A DNA stretch of 64,000 bases from Pseudomonadota bacterium (GCA_022709365.1 JAKLIY010000019.1:1-64000), one strand, 5' to 3'. Counted from the first letter of the stretch, positions 19,064-28,660 are shown. Program-made: numbers and translations. The notes: generated from the letters alone by a model not told the origin.

Positions 19064-19735
19064 ATGAAGATCTCGTATGCCCCTCTTGTTGTTCTCTGCC
19101 TGGGTCTGGGAGCTTGCATGTCCCAGGTGCCTGTGGCGACCACTTACCCTGTGACGTTCCAGAAGAAGATGCAGGCTGCCCAGCACTGGGACATCCTCAC
19201 TGAGGATGTTGCCAATCGACTGCGCGATGCGCTAATCGGTTCCGGAGAGCAGGGGCGTCCGATTTCCCTGTACGTCCAGCAACCCAAATACGACAGCGAT
19301 TTTGGCGAAGCCTTTCACAACCTGCTGATCACGCATTTGATGGAACGGGGATTCTCCATCACCGAGAACCCGGCCGGTGGCTTACCGCTCATCTACGATG
19401 TGCAGGTCGTGTCGCATAAGGATCGCGGCTTTATTCGGCCTATGCCGGGGTTGTTCACCGCGCTCGCCAGCAGTGTGTTCGTACTGCGCGAAGTGGCTGA
19501 CGAAAGCTCAACGGCGGCCTGGATGCTCGGCGCAGTCGGGGTGGATGTGGTAACCGGCTACATCACCGATAACCCGAACAACGAGATTATCGTCACCACT
19601 TCCGTGATGAGTGGCGACCGCTACGTGGCCCGGGTGCGGGATATCTACTACATCAGCGATAACAATGTCGGGCAGTACATTGCCAGTGGGCCAGCGCCGG
19701 TGACCACCCGGATTGTGGAGGTTGTCGGGCCATGA
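19064..19735 (+). CDS. Lipoprotein of unknown function, partner of FlgO-like protein
   Basis: A 223-residue protein with a signal peptide ending in the lipobox LGAC (Cys18), so it is probably attached to a membrane and faces the periplasm. The +2 residue is Met, not Asp, which favours outer-membrane sorting. The middle contains SLYVQQPKYDSDFGEAFHNLLITHLMERGFSI, resembling the nucleotide- or peptide-free fold of small flagella-associated lipoproteins, but I do not recognise a defined family. AGGGAG precedes the ATG. Its stop overlaps the next gene (ATGA), so the two are translationally coupled. Confidence 0.8.
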   Translation: MKISYAPLVVLCLGLGACMSQVPVATTYPVTFQKKMQAAQHWDILTEDVANRLRDALIGSGEQGRPISLYVQQPKYDSDFGEAFHNLLITHLMERGFSITENPAGGLPLIYDVQVVSHKDRGFIRPMPGLFTALASSVFVLREVADESSTAAWMLGAVGVDVVTGYITDNPNNEIIVTTSVMSGDRYVARVRDIYYISDNNVGQYIASGPAPVTTRIVEVVGP

Positions 19736-20295
19736 ACTCGAACATGATCCCGTGCGCCGGGTTGGCGCTGCTGGCTGTATTAGGCGTAGCAAGTCTTCAG
19801 GGGTGTGCGTCTTCGGCGGATGATGCGCCCGTTCGACCGATTATTCAGGATGCTAATCTGATCGATCAAAGCTACCGGGCGGCGGATGCCCTGCTGATGC
19901 GGGCGCCCTGGCTTCGGGAGCGGCGCGAACCCTTATTGTCGGCGACCTTTGTCGATATCAATAATCTTGAGATGTCGTCTGGCTTGGGGCGGGTGATCGG
20001 CGAGCAACTCGGCTCCCGGTTTGCTCAACAGGGCTTTACAGTGATCGAAATCAAGATGCGCAACAACATCTTCGTCAAGGAAGGGTCCGGGGAGTTTGCG
20101 CTGTCACGTTCCGTCAAGGAAATCAGTCAGTCGCATAATGCTGCCGCGGTGATTGCCGGCACCTATGCGGTCGGGCGGCAGTCGGTGTTTGTGAACGCCC
20201 GCCTGATTCGCGCCACTGACAATCTGGTGCTGGCGTCCTACGATTACGTATTGCCGCTCGGTCCGGATGCCAAGGCGTTGATCGCGGCTCAGTAG
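19732..20295 (+). CDS. FlgO-family outer membrane lipoprotein
   Basis: A 187-residue lipoprotein (lipobox LQGC, Cys25) with a FlgO-like domain: DQSYRAADALL, LSATFVDINNLEMSSGLGRVIGEQLGSRFAQQGFTVIE, and AVIAGTYAVGRQSVFVNARLIRATDNLVLASYDYVLP. In Vibrio, FlgO contributes to outer-membrane functions linked to motility. No flagellar gene is present in this window, so a general envelope role is equally likely. It overlaps the preceding lipoprotein gene by 4 bases. Confidence 0.8.
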   Translation: MNSNMIPCAGLALLAVLGVASLQGCASSADDAPVRPIIQDANLIDQSYRAADALLMRAPWLRERREPLLSATFVDINNLEMSSGLGRVIGEQLGSRFAQQGFTVIEIKMRNNIFVKEGSGEFALSRSVKEISQSHNAAAVIAGTYAVGRQSVFVNARLIRATDNLVLASYDYVLPLGPDAKALIAAQ

Positions 20296-20312
20296 CGCGT
20301 CTTGCATTTTTC

Positions 20313-20342
20313 ACGACGCCCTTCCTGTTGGAGGGGCGTCGT
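20313..20342 (+). terminator. Hairpin between the lipoprotein operon and metF
   Basis: ACGACGCCC (20313-20321) and GGGCGTCGT (20334-20342) form a 9-bp stem between convergent genes. The T-run after it is short (CGTTTC), so termination strength is uncertain. Confidence 0.55.
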
Positions 20343-20366
20343 CGTTTCAGGGGTCCAGAAAATCTG

Positions 20367-21221
20367 TCACCGGGCGATCAATCCCAGCCGTTCGCCAATC
20401 GCCAAGGTCAATCCCGCCTGATTCATGGTGTAGAAATGCAGGCCGGGCGCGCCGCCGTCCAGCAATTTGCGGCAAAGTTCGCTGACCACATCCAGACCAA
20501 AAGTGCGGATCGCATCGCGGTCGTCGCTGAAGCTTTCCAGCTTTTTGCGAATCCAGCGGGGGATTTCTGCGCCGCAGGCATCGGAGAACCGCGCCAGTTG
20601 GGTGAAGTTAGTGATCGGCATAATGCCCGGCACGATGGGAATATCGATGCCTTGGCCAGCGCAGTGATCGACGAAGCGAAAGTAGGCGTCGGAATTGTAG
20701 AAGTACTGCGTGATGGCGCTGTTGGCCCCGGCGTTGATCTTGCGCTGAAAGTTTTCCAGATCCTTGTCGGGACTGGACGCCTGGGGGTGATATTCGGGGT
20801 AGGCGGCGACTTCGATATGAAAGTGATCGCCGAATTCCGCCCGGATGAAGGCGACTAGTTCGTTCGCGTAACGGAACTCGCCGGGGTCACGCATCCCGGA
20901 GGGCATATCGCCCCGCAGGGCGACAATGCGGCGGATGCCGTGGGCTTTATAGTGGTTCAACAACTCACGGATGCTGTCGCGGGTAGAGGCGATACAGGTG
21001 AGATGGGGCGCGGCGGAAATGCCACTGTGAGCCTGTGTGTCCAGCACGATTTCTACGGTGCGGTCGCGGGTGGAGCCGCCCGCGCCGTAGGTGACCGAGA
21101 AGTAGGCCGGGCGCAGGGCCAGCAATTGCTGGCGGGCGGTCTGGAGTTTGGTGAAGCCTTCGGCAGTGATGGGCGGGAAAAACTCGCAGCTAAAGGTTTT
21201 CGGCCAGTCTGACTGGGACAT
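20367..21221 (-). CDS. metF: 5,10-methylenetetrahydrofolate reductase
   Basis: A 284-residue MetF, an FAD-containing TIM-barrel enzyme that makes 5-methyl-THF for methionine synthesis. Visible signatures are FSCEFFPPIT at the N-terminus (catalytic Glu), FSVTYGAGGSTRDRT, VALRGDMP and GANSAITQYFYNSDAYFRF. It is the last gene of metK-ahcY-metF and completes the methyl cycle. An 84-base gap with a hairpin separates it from ahcY. Confidence 0.96.
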   Translation of the reverse strand: MSQSDWPKTFSCEFFPPITAEGFTKLQTARQQLLALRPAYFSVTYGAGGSTRDRTVEIVLDTQAHSGISAAPHLTCIASTRDSIRELLNHYKAHGIRRIVALRGDMPSGMRDPGEFRYANELVAFIRAEFGDHFHIEVAAYPEYHPQASSPDKDLENFQRKINAGANSAITQYFYNSDAYFRFVDHCAGQGIDIPIVPGIMPITNFTQLARFSDACGAEIPRWIRKKLESFSDDRDAIRTFGLDVVSELCRKLLDGGAPGLHFYTMNQAGLTLAIGERLGLIAR

Positions 21222-21262
21222 GATTTGGGCGACTTTATGGGATGAAGGTACGGTTTCGCAGA

Positions 21263-21293
21263 TTAGGCGACTGATGATGGTTCAGCCGCCTAA
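21263..21293 (-). promoter_or_regulatory. Hairpin between ahcY and metF
   Basis: TTAGGCG and CGCCTAA are perfect inverted copies around a 17-base loop. There is no U-run. It may be a processing or stability element in the operon RNA. Confidence 0.35.
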
Positions 21294-21305
21294 CCATAAG
21301 TTGCC

Positions 21306-22724
21306 TTAGTAGCGGTAATTCTCCGCCTTATACGGCCCATCGGTCGCAACGCCGATATACGCTGCCTGTTCCGGGGTGAGCGTGGTCAACTTCGCGCCAA
21401 TTCGATCCAGGTGCAGCCGCGCCACCTTCTCATCGAGATGCTTGGGCAACACATAGACCTTGTTTTCATAACGGTCGCGATGATTGAACAACTCGATCTG
21501 CGCCAGCGTCTGGTTGGTGAAGCTGTTGCTCATCACGAATGAGGGATGCCCCGTTGCACAGCCCAGATTGACTAGCCGCCCTTCGGCCAGCAGGATAATC
21601 CGCTTACCGTCCGGGAAGATAATGTGATCGACCTGCGGCTTGATATTCTCCCAGCGGTGCTGCTTCAGGCCGGCCACATCGATCTCCGAGTCAAAATGAC
21701 CGATGTTGCAGACGATAGCCTGATTCTTCATCCGCGCCATCTGGTCATGACTAATGACGTTCACGTTACCGGTGGCGGTCACGAAAATATCGCCCTGCTC
21801 CGCCGCCTCGTCCATGCGCACGACCCGGTAGCCTTCCATCGCCGCCTGCAGGGCACAGATCGGGTCAATTTCCGTGACCCACACCGTCGCGCCGAGGCCA
21901 CGTAACGACTGAGCGCAGCCCTTGCCGACATCGCCGTAGCCTAATACGACTGCAATCTTGCCGGCGATCATCACATCGGTCGCCCGCTTGATGCCGTCGA
22001 CCAGCGACTCGCGGCAACCGTACAGGTTGTCGAATTTGGATTTGGTGACGGAATCGTTGACGTTGAAAGCGGGGAACGGCAACCGGCCTTCCTTTTCCAT
22101 CTGATAGAGCCGATGAACGCCGGTGGTGGTTTCCTCCGTCACGCCCTTAATGTTGGACAGGATTTTGGAATACCAGCCGGGTTGACGATCCAACTGTCGA
22201 TGAATCGCAGCAAACAGCACCTGCTCTTCCTCACAAGTCGGCTTGGCGATCAGCGAGCGGTCGTGTTCCGCCCGGCTGCCCAGCGTCACCAGCAGCGTGG
22301 CGTCACCGCCATCGTCGAGGATCATGTTGGGCGCACCGCCCTGCGGCCATTCCAGAATGCGATGGGTGAAATCCCAGTATTCCTCCAGCGATTCGCCCTT
22401 GTAGGCGAAGACCGGAATGCCCGCTGCAGCGATGGCGGCAGCAGCGTGATCCTGGGTGGAGAAAATGTTGCAGGAGGCCCAGCGAATATCTGCACCGAGA
22501 TCAGCCAGGGTCTCAATCAGCACTGCCGTTTGAATGGTCATGTGCAGGGACCCGGCGATGCGGGCGCCCTTGAGCGGTTGTTGCGCCCGGTATTCGTCGC
22601 GGATCGCCATGAGTCCCGGCATTTCGGTTTCGGCGATGGCGATTTCCTTGCGGCCCCACGCGGCCAGCGCCAGGTCAGCCACATGAAAATCAGTAAAGGG
22701 TATTTCGCGTACAACGGCGTTCAT
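21306..22724 (-). CDS. ahcY: S-adenosylhomocysteine hydrolase
   Basis: A 472-residue cytoplasmic NAD-dependent enzyme that splits SAH into adenosine and homocysteine. Key features are [16 protein letters not shown], the bacterial-type insert near residues 150-190, [31 protein letters not shown], the NAD-binding [17 protein letters not shown] and the C-terminal KAENYRY. The ATG at 22724, with GGAG 7 bases ahead, is preferred to one four codons upstream. An SAH riboswitch lies just upstream, so expression should rise with its substrate. Confidence 0.97.
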   Translation of the reverse strand: MNAVVREIPFTDFHVADLALAAWGRKEIAIAETEMPGLMAIRDEYRAQQPLKGARIAGSLHMTIQTAVLIETLADLGADIRWASCNIFSTQDHAAAAIAAAGIPVFAYKGESLEEYWDFTHRILEWPQGGAPNMILDDGGDATLLVTLGSRAEHDRSLIAKPTCEEEQVLFAAIHRQLDRQPGWYSKILSNIKGVTEETTTGVHRLYQMEKEGRLPFPAFNVNDSVTKSKFDNLYGCRESLVDGIKRATDVMIAGKIAVVLGYGDVGKGCAQSLRGLGATVWVTEIDPICALQAAMEGYRVVRMDEAAEQGDIFVTATGNVNVISHDQMARMKNQAIVCNIGHFDSEIDVAGLKQHRWENIKPQVDHIIFPDGKRIILLAEGRLVNLGCATGHPSFVMSNSFTNQTLAQIELFNHRDRYENKVYVLPKHLDEKVARLHLDRIGAKLTTLTPEQAAYIGVATDGPYKAENYRY

Positions 22725-22744
22725 AGCATTCTCCATAGGGAATG

Positions 22745-22816
22745 AACGGGCGCCGTTGGCGGTTGAAGCCGTTCCATGCCGAGCCTGACGGGGATACCGT
22801 TGCAGCGCCCCTCAGC
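22745..22816 (-). ncRNA. SAH riboswitch controlling ahcY
   Basis: Read on the minus strand, the metK-ahcY gap contains GCTGAGGGGCGCTGCAACGG, then CAGGCTCGGC, then AACGGCGCCC. These are the hallmark blocks of the S-adenosylhomocysteine aptamer (P1 strands GCTGAG/CTCGGC, pseudoknot-type pairing GGGCGC/GCGCCC). It ends about 20 bases before the ahcY start, so it could control access to the ribosome site. The known family turns ahcY on when SAH builds up. Confidence 0.9.
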
Positions 22817-22831
22817 ATGGAGGCGGGAAAA

Positions 22832-23992
22832 TTACAGTCCGGCGGCGTCGCGCAGCGCGTCGGCCTTGTCGGTGCGCTCCCAGGTGAATTCCGGCTCTTC
22901 GCGGCCAAAATGCCCGTAGGCAGCGGTCTTGCGATAGATCGGTCGAATCAGGTCGAGCATTTTCACTAGACCATAAGGCCGCAGGTCGAAATGGCCGCGC
23001 ACGATGTCCACGAGCCGGTCTTCTTCGATCTTGCCAGTGCCAAAGGTGTTGATGCTGATCGAGGTCGGCTCGGCGACGCCAATGGCATAGGACACCTGAA
23101 TTTCGCATTTGTCCGCGAGTCCGGCAGCGACGATGTTTTTGGCGACGTAACGGGCGGCGTAGGCCGCGGAGCGGTCGACCTTGGAAGGGTCTTTACCGGA
23201 GAAGGCGCCGCCGCCGTGATGAGCGGAGCCACCATAGGTATCGACGATGATCTTGCGTCCCGTCAGGCCACAGTCGCCCACCGGCCCGCCAATGATGAAG
23301 CTGCCGGTCGGATTGATATGATACTGAGTGTGCTTGTCCAGCCATTCAGCGGGCAATACCGGCAGGAGGATGTTTTCCATCACCGCTTCGCAGAGCAGCT
23401 TGTAGCTGATGTCGGCGTCATGCTGGGTGGACAGCACCACGGCTTCGATGCCGACCGCCTTGTTACCTTCGTAGCGGAAAGTGATTTGGCTCTTGGCGTC
23501 GGGCCGCAGCCAGGGCAGCACACCGCTCTTGCGCATTTCCGCCTGCCGTTGCACCAGGCGATGAGCATAGGTGATCGGCGCAGGCATCAGCACATCGGTT
23601 TCGTTGGTGGCGTAACCGAACATTAAACCCTGGTCGCCGGCGCCCTGTTCCTCCGGCTTGTCGCGGTCCACGCCCTGGGCGATATTCGACGACTGCTTGC
23701 CGATGCAGGACAGCACTGCGCAGGTCGCGCCATCAAAGCCGACCTGGGAGTTGTCGTAACCGATGCCGACCACGGTGTCGCGCACGATCTGATCAAAGTC
23801 TACCCAGGCGGAGGTGGTGATTTCGCCGGCCAGCACCACCACGCCGGTTTTGATCAGCGTTTCGCAAGCGACCCGGGCCTTGGGATCTTCGGTGATAATG
23901 GCGTCCAGCACGGCGTCGGAAATCTGATCGGCGATTTTATCCGGATGCCCTTCGGAGACGGATTCAGAAGTGAACAGATAGGTGCGGCTCAT
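22832..23992 (-). CDS. metK: S-adenosylmethionine synthetase
   Basis: A 386-residue MetK that makes SAM from methionine and ATP. It contains [20 protein letters not shown], the hexapeptide GAGDQG followed by [28 protein letters not shown] and the [10 protein letters not shown] block. AAGGA precedes the ATG. It heads the metK-ahcY-metF operon. No SAM riboswitch was seen in front of it. Confidence 0.97.
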   Translation of the reverse strand: MSRTYLFTSESVSEGHPDKIADQISDAVLDAIITEDPKARVACETLIKTGVVVLAGEITTSAWVDFDQIVRDTVVGIGYDNSQVGFDGATCAVLSCIGKQSSNIAQGVDRDKPEEQGAGDQGLMFGYATNETDVLMPAPITYAHRLVQRQAEMRKSGVLPWLRPDAKSQITFRYEGNKAVGIEAVVLSTQHDADISYKLLCEAVMENILLPVLPAEWLDKHTQYHINPTGSFIIGGPVGDCGLTGRKIIVDTYGGSAHHGGGAFSGKDPSKVDRSAAYAARYVAKNIVAAGLADKCEIQVSYAIGVAEPTSISINTFGTGKIEEDRLVDIVRGHFDLRPYGLVKMLDLIRPIYRKTAAYGHFGREEPEFTWERTDKADALRDAAGL

Positions 23993-24158
23993 AGGGTGGC
24001 ATATCCTTGGACGACGGTTGCAGCAAACGGGAGTTCTTGCGCCAAGCGGCGACAGTCATTAGAAGGTCGTCAGTTTAACCGGAAAATCCTGCATTTGCAT
24101 CCGTATTTTTTATGCGATTTAGTTATATTGACACTGATAAGTGGGAAAAAAACTGCTC

Positions 24159-24662
24159 ATGAAAACGCCTACACGGGTATTGACCTGTGCCGAACTGGGC
24201 CGTGAATGGCTGATTGCGTTGCTGGAGCACTACGGGCTGCGTGTGGAATGGACGCCCACAGGATGCGAAATTCTGGGCAGTTACTGGGGCGACTGCGAAG
24301 CGGGGTTGATCGGCGATTGCCTGTGGGTCAGGGACGATACCCCGGTGCATTCAGCATTACATGAAGCCTGCCACGCGATCTGCATGGACCACGAACGCCG
24401 CGCCCGGTTGCATACGGATGCCGGCGGCGAGTGCCTTGAGGAGAATAGCGTTTGTTATCTGCAAATCCTGCTGGCTGACGAATTGCCCGGCGTTGGACGG
24501 GAGCGAATGTGGGCGGACATGGATGCCTGGGGTTATAGCTTTCGGTTGGGTTCAGCCCGCACCTGGTTCGAGCAGGATGCGGAAGACGCCCGGAACTGGT
24601 TGATTCAGCACGGATTGATCGACGAGAACCAGCAACCGCTCTGGCGATTGCGGCAGGACTGA
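24159..24662 (+). CDS. Hypothetical protein with an HEXXH-type motif
   Basis: A 167-residue soluble protein without a signal peptide. The centre has SALHEACHAICMDHERRARLHT, in which HEACH matches a zinc-dependent HEXXH site. About 20 residues later GGECLEENS offers acidic third-ligand candidates. This suggests a small cytoplasmic zincin-like fold, but no family was recognised and catalysis is unproven. The ATG at 24159 is preferred; a GTG at 24141 is in frame. It is divergent from metK and followed by the exporter genes, 3 bases before the first possible start. Confidence 0.75.
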   Translation: MKTPTRVLTCAELGREWLIALLEHYGLRVEWTPTGCEILGSYWGDCEAGLIGDCLWVRDDTPVHSALHEACHAICMDHERRARLHTDAGGECLEENSVCYLQILLADELPGVGRERMWADMDAWGYSFRLGSARTWFEQDAEDARNWLIQHGLIDENQQPLWRLRQD

Positions 24663-24665
24663 CGG

Positions 24666-25685
24666 GTGGGTCATCAACTCAAAGGAAACTCTGTCTTGAA
24701 ACACCGATTCCTTCGGCTGTTGGTATTTACTGGGTTGCCGCTGTTATACGCCTTTCACTGGCCGTGGCAGCCAGCGGATGTTTCCAACCGCATCGAACTG
24801 TCCGGCACGGTCGAAGCGCGGGAAGTGGATCTGGCGTTTCAGGTCGGCGGGCGCATCGTCCGGCTGGCGGTCGATGAAGGCGACGCTGTGCAGGTCGGGC
24901 AGCCGGTGGCGTCGCTGGATGAGAACGACTATCAGTTGGCGTTGCGTAACGCGACGGCTCAGCGGGACGCCGCCCAAGCTGCGCTGGCGGTGTTGCAGGC
25001 CGGGACGCGGGTTCAGGAACTGCGGGTGGCCGAGGCGCAGTTGGCGAAGGCGCAGGCGGATTTCGATTATGCCCGCCTCGAATATCAGCGGGTTGCCGAG
25101 CTGATTCCCAAGCGGCTGGCCGCCCAGGAACGGCTGGATCAAGCGCGGTTGCAGCAGGAGGTGGCGCAGGCCGGGATTGAGCAGGCCCGGCAGAATCTGG
25201 CGCTGTTGCGGGAAGGGCCGCGTCAGGAAGAGCTGGACCGGGCCGTCGCTGAACTGCGCGCCCGGCAGGTGGCGGTAGAGATAGCGCAACGCCAGTTGGA
25301 ATACGCGCAATTGCACAGCCCGGTGGCCGGAGTGGTGTCGGTGCGGCTGGCGGAAGCTGGCGAAGTAGTGGTCGTCGGGAAGCCGGTGTTGCGGGTCGCG
25401 GAACTGGGCCGACCTTGGGTGCGCGCCTATCTGAATGAGGTTGATTTGGCCCGGGTGCGTTTGGGCCAACCAGCCGAGGTGCGCGTGGATGGCCTGCCTG
25501 GCCAGGTGTTCAACGGTCGGCTGGCGTTCATTGCCCCGGACGCCGAATTTACTCCGAAGACGGTGGAAACCCGCGCCCTGCGGGTGGATCTGGTCTATCG
25601 GATCAAGGTCGAGGTGGACAATCCTGCTGGGGTGTTGAAGCTGGGGATGCCGGCGGATGTGGCCTTGAAAGCAGTTGCACCATGA
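24666..25685 (+). CDS. Membrane fusion protein, HlyD/YbhG-like
   Basis: A 339-residue periplasmic adaptor: an N-terminal anchor (FLRLLVFTGLPLLYAF), a lipoyl half (GTVEAREVDLAFQVGGRIV, VDEGDAVQVGQPVASLD), a long coiled-coil hairpin (residues about 95-210, rich in Ala, Gln, Glu, Arg) and the second lipoyl/beta-barrel part (LHSPVAGVVSVRLAEAGEVV). It is the first gene of a four-gene exporter like E. coli ybhGFSR. A TTG at 24696 with AAAGGAA ahead is an alternative start. It overlaps the next gene by 4 bases. Confidence 0.9.
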   Translation: MGHQLKGNSVLKHRFLRLLVFTGLPLLYAFHWPWQPADVSNRIELSGTVEAREVDLAFQVGGRIVRLAVDEGDAVQVGQPVASLDENDYQLALRNATAQRDAAQAALAVLQAGTRVQELRVAEAQLAKAQADFDYARLEYQRVAELIPKRLAAQERLDQARLQQEVAQAGIEQARQNLALLREGPRQEELDRAVAELRARQVAVEIAQRQLEYAQLHSPVAGVVSVRLAEAGEVVVVGKPVLRVAELGRPWVRAYLNEVDLARVRLGQPAEVRVDGLPGQVFNGRLAFIAPDAEFTPKTVETRALRVDLVYRIKVEVDNPAGVLKLGMPADVALKAVAP

Positions 25686-26608
25686 CAGCAATTGAGATCG
25701 CCGGGCTGGGATTCGCGTACCACGGATCGCCGGTGCTGACCGGGGTGACGCTGGCGGTGAATTCCGGAGAGATTTACGGTCTTGTCGGCGCCGATGGCGC
25801 GGGTAAGACCACGTTGCTGCAACTGGCGGTCGGACAGTTGCCGCCGCAGGCCGGGCGCATCACGGTGCTGGGCCGGGACGCCGCCGATCCCGCATTGCGC
25901 AACGAGATCGCTTATATGCCGCAGGGTTTTGGTCTGTATCGCGATTTGTCGGTGCAGGAGAATCTGGATTTCTTCGCCGACCTGCACGGATTGACGCCCA
26001 TCGTGGCCCGTGAGCGCATTGTCGAGTTGCTGAAACGTGCTGGACTGGCCGGATTCGAGGAGCGCCGCGCCGCCCACCTGTCCGGGGGGATGATGCAGAA
26101 ATTGGCGCTGGCCTGTGCGCTGGTCAGTCAACCACGGGCCATGTTTCTGGATGAGCCGACGACCGGCGTGGACCCGGTGTCGCGACGGGCGTTCTGGCGG
26201 TTGTTGAACGGGGTGCGGGCCGAAGGCGTGGCGATTTTGTACGCGACCGCCAATATGGATGAGGCGGAACGTTGCGACCGGGTCGGTTTACTGGAGGCGG
26301 GGCGACTGGAACGACAGGGGACGCCGCTGGAACTGACCCATAGCGTCGATGCGCAACTGGTTGGGGTTTCCGGGGCGACGGCCCGACAACGGCGTGAGGC
26401 GCTGCTGGCCTGGCCGATGGTGCAACTGGCGTTTCCGGTCGGGCGGCAGTTGCGGGTCTGGCTCGGCGCGGGCGGTTCGTTGACTGAGTTTCAGGCTCGA
26501 TTGCGCGCGCTCGATCCTGAACTGGACGCGCAACCGTTGCAACCGACCTTGCAGGATGCGGCACTGCGGGAATTGGCGCTGGCCGAGGCGGGATTCCATG
26601 CCGGTTGA
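25682..26608 (+). CDS. ABC transporter ATP-binding protein (YbhF first half-like)
   Basis: A 308-residue ABC ATPase: Walker A GADGAGKTTLL, signature LSGGMMQKLALACAL, Walker B AMFLDEPTTGVDP. In E. coli YbhF two such domains are one polypeptide; here they are separate genes, this being the counterpart of the N-terminal domain. It should energise a drug or solute exporter with the adjoining permease. It starts in an ATGA overlap and overlaps the next gene. Confidence 0.92.
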   Translation: MTAIEIAGLGFAYHGSPVLTGVTLAVNSGEIYGLVGADGAGKTTLLQLAVGQLPPQAGRITVLGRDAADPALRNEIAYMPQGFGLYRDLSVQENLDFFADLHGLTPIVARERIVELLKRAGLAGFEERRAAHLSGGMMQKLALACALVSQPRAMFLDEPTTGVDPVSRRAFWRLLNGVRAEGVAILYATANMDEAERCDRVGLLEAGRLERQGTPLELTHSVDAQLVGVSGATARQRREALLAWPMVQLAFPVGRQLRVWLGAGGSLTEFQARLRALDPELDAQPLQPTLQDAALRELALAEAGFHAG

Positions 26609-27560
26609 GCGATGGAGCATGTCGACGCCCCTCATCCTCGCCGAAGAATTGACCCGTCATTTTGGCGACTTCATCGCCGTCGATCATCTTCAGGTTGCGG
26701 TGCATCCCGGCGAAGTATTCGGCCTGCTGGGCGCGAACGGCGCGGGCAAAACCACCGCTATTCGGATGTTGTGCGGCATGTTACCGCCGACCACCGGGCG
26801 CATTCAGGTCGCGGGCGTGGACATGGTGCGCCATGCCCGCCGCGCCCGGGGGCAGATCGGTTACGTCGCCCAGCGCTTCTCTCTGTATGGCGACTTGACC
26901 GTGCTGGAAAATCTCCAACTGCAGGCTGGACTCTACGGTTTAGCGGGCGTTCGCAAACGCGACCGGCTGGAAGAAGTGTTGCGCCTGCTGAATCTCAGCG
27001 ATCGCCGCAAGGTGATGGCCGGCGCTTTGCCGCTGGGCTATAGACAAAGGCTGGGACTGGCGGCAGCGCTGCTGCACGAGCCGCGCGTGCTGTTCCTGGA
27101 TGAGCCGACCTCGGGCGTCGATCCGCTAGCCCGGCAACGGTTCTGGGAACTGATCTACCACCTGGCCGATGGCGGCATCGGCATTCTGGTCACCACGCAC
27201 TACATGGACGAGGCGCTGTTCTGCGACCGGCTGGCCTTGATGCAGGCGGGCCGCATTGTCGCCGAAGGGACACCGGAAGAACTGCTGCGTCGGCCCTTAC
27301 CGACACCGATTCTCGAACTGGACAGTCCCGACACCGTGGTTTTCGACCAATTGGCGCACGACTGGCCAGAGGTGCGCGAAATCATTCCTCATGCGGGTCA
27401 GTTGCGCATCCGCCTGAAGGCCGGTGTGGATGAAGCCACTCTGCGGTCGAAGATTCAGGCGGTTGCCGTGGAGCGGAGCCTGACCGTGACCGCCCTGCGT
27501 CCCGCCGCGCCGGAACTGGAAGATGTATTCGTGGCGGTGCTGGAGGAAAGTGAGCGATGA
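26598..27560 (+). CDS. ABC transporter ATP-binding protein (YbhF second half-like)
   Basis: A 320-residue ABC ATPase: Walker A GANGAGKTTAIRML, Walker B VLFLDEPTSGVDP. The usual LSGGQ signature is replaced by LPLGYRQRLGLAAAL, a variant typical of the second YbhF domain. So the pair may have one standard and one altered ATP site. The ATG at 26598 (GAGG 9 bases ahead) gives an 11-base overlap with the preceding gene; an ATG at 26619 is the alternative. It overlaps the permease gene (ATGA). Confidence 0.92.
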   Translation: MPVERWSMSTPLILAEELTRHFGDFIAVDHLQVAVHPGEVFGLLGANGAGKTTAIRMLCGMLPPTTGRIQVAGVDMVRHARRARGQIGYVAQRFSLYGDLTVLENLQLQAGLYGLAGVRKRDRLEEVLRLLNLSDRRKVMAGALPLGYRQRLGLAAALLHEPRVLFLDEPTSGVDPLARQRFWELIYHLADGGIGILVTTHYMDEALFCDRLALMQAGRIVAEGTPEELLRRPLPTPILELDSPDTVVFDQLAHDWPEVREIIPHAGQLRIRLKAGVDEATLRSKIQAVAVERSLTVTALRPAAPELEDVFVAVLEESER

Positions 27561-28660
27561 ATATCCAGCATGTCCGGGCCATTGCCCGCAAAGAAGTTTG
27601 GCACTTGTTGCGCGATCCCCGCAGTCTGGCGCTGATGCTGCTCATGCCGAGCATGTTGCTGTTCCTGTTCGGCTACGCCCTGCGCCTAGACCTGTACGAA
27701 GCACCCATCGCCATCGTTCAGGAATCCCGTGACGCGGCTACTGAGGAACTGATCGCCCATTTTGCCGCCAGTCGCGCTTTCCGCATCGCGCTGCGTTCCA
27801 ATGACCGCCGGGATGCCGCTGCTGCTCTGCAAAAAGGTCAGGTCTGGGCTGCTTTGGTGTTCCCGGCGGACTACGCTCGACAACTGGAACGTGGTGAAGC
27901 CCGAGTGCAATTACTGCTGGACGGCGTGGACGCCAACACCGCCCGACTGTTGCGCAACTACACGCTGGCGCTGGTCAATGACTACCTGTTGAGCCGGGGC
28001 GGGGAGCCGCCGATTCGCATCGAAGATCGCACCTGGTTCAACGAAACCAAGGAAAGTCGCCTAGCGATTATTCCCGGAGTGATCGCCATGGTGATGGCGG
28101 TGATCGGAGCGATGATGACTTCGCTGACTATCGCCCGCGAGATGGAACAGGGCAATCTGGTCATGTTGCGCACGACGCCGCTGAACCGCCGCGAGTTTCT
28201 ACTGGGCAAGTTGTTGCCTTATCTGATTGTCGGTCTGCTGGATTTGGCCATTGCCGTGGCTGTAGCCGTGTGGGTTTTTGCAGTGCCGTTGCGCGGCTCC
28301 CTGCCAGTGTTGCTGTTACTATCCCTGTTATTCCTGAGCGTGGTCATGGTGCAGGGCGCGCTGATTTCCATCCATGCCGGTAATCAGTTGCTCGCCAGCC
28401 AGATAGCGATGGTCAGCACATTTCTGCCGGCGTTTCTCCTCTCGGGGTTTATCTTCGCCATCGAAAACATGCCGACGGTCCTGCAATATCTGACCCTGAT
28501 CGTGCCAGCCCGCTACTATGTCGCGCTGTCGCGGGCCATTTTTCTCAAGGGTATTTCGCCGCTGCTGCTGTGGGCACAGGTGGGGGCGCTGCTGGCGATA
28601 CTGTTGATTCTGGTGGGGATGACGCTGGCTAAATCCAAGAAGCTGGGGTTATTGCCGTGA
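27557..28660 (+). CDS. ABC-2 type permease (YbhS/YbhR-like)
   Basis: A 367-residue inner-membrane permease: an N-terminal cytosolic KEVWHLLRDPRSLALMLLMPS, one helix, a large periplasmic domain (about residues 55-175), then five helices in the C-terminal half with the LVMLRTTPLNRREFLLGKLLPYL connector. Known YbhG-F-S-R systems have two permeases. Only one follows here, so it may homodimerise or the partner lies elsewhere. Confidence 0.92.
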   Translation: MNIQHVRAIARKEVWHLLRDPRSLALMLLMPSMLLFLFGYALRLDLYEAPIAIVQESRDAATEELIAHFAASRAFRIALRSNDRRDAAAALQKGQVWAALVFPADYARQLERGEARVQLLLDGVDANTARLLRNYTLALVNDYLLSRGGEPPIRIEDRTWFNETKESRLAIIPGVIAMVMAVIGAMMTSLTIAREMEQGNLVMLRTTPLNRREFLLGKLLPYLIVGLLDLAIAVAVAVWVFAVPLRGSLPVLLLLSLLFLSVVMVQGALISIHAGNQLLASQIAMVSTFLPAFLLSGFIFAIENMPTVLQYLTLIVPARYYVALSRAIFLKGISPLLLWAQVGALLAILLILVGMTLAKSKKLGLLP

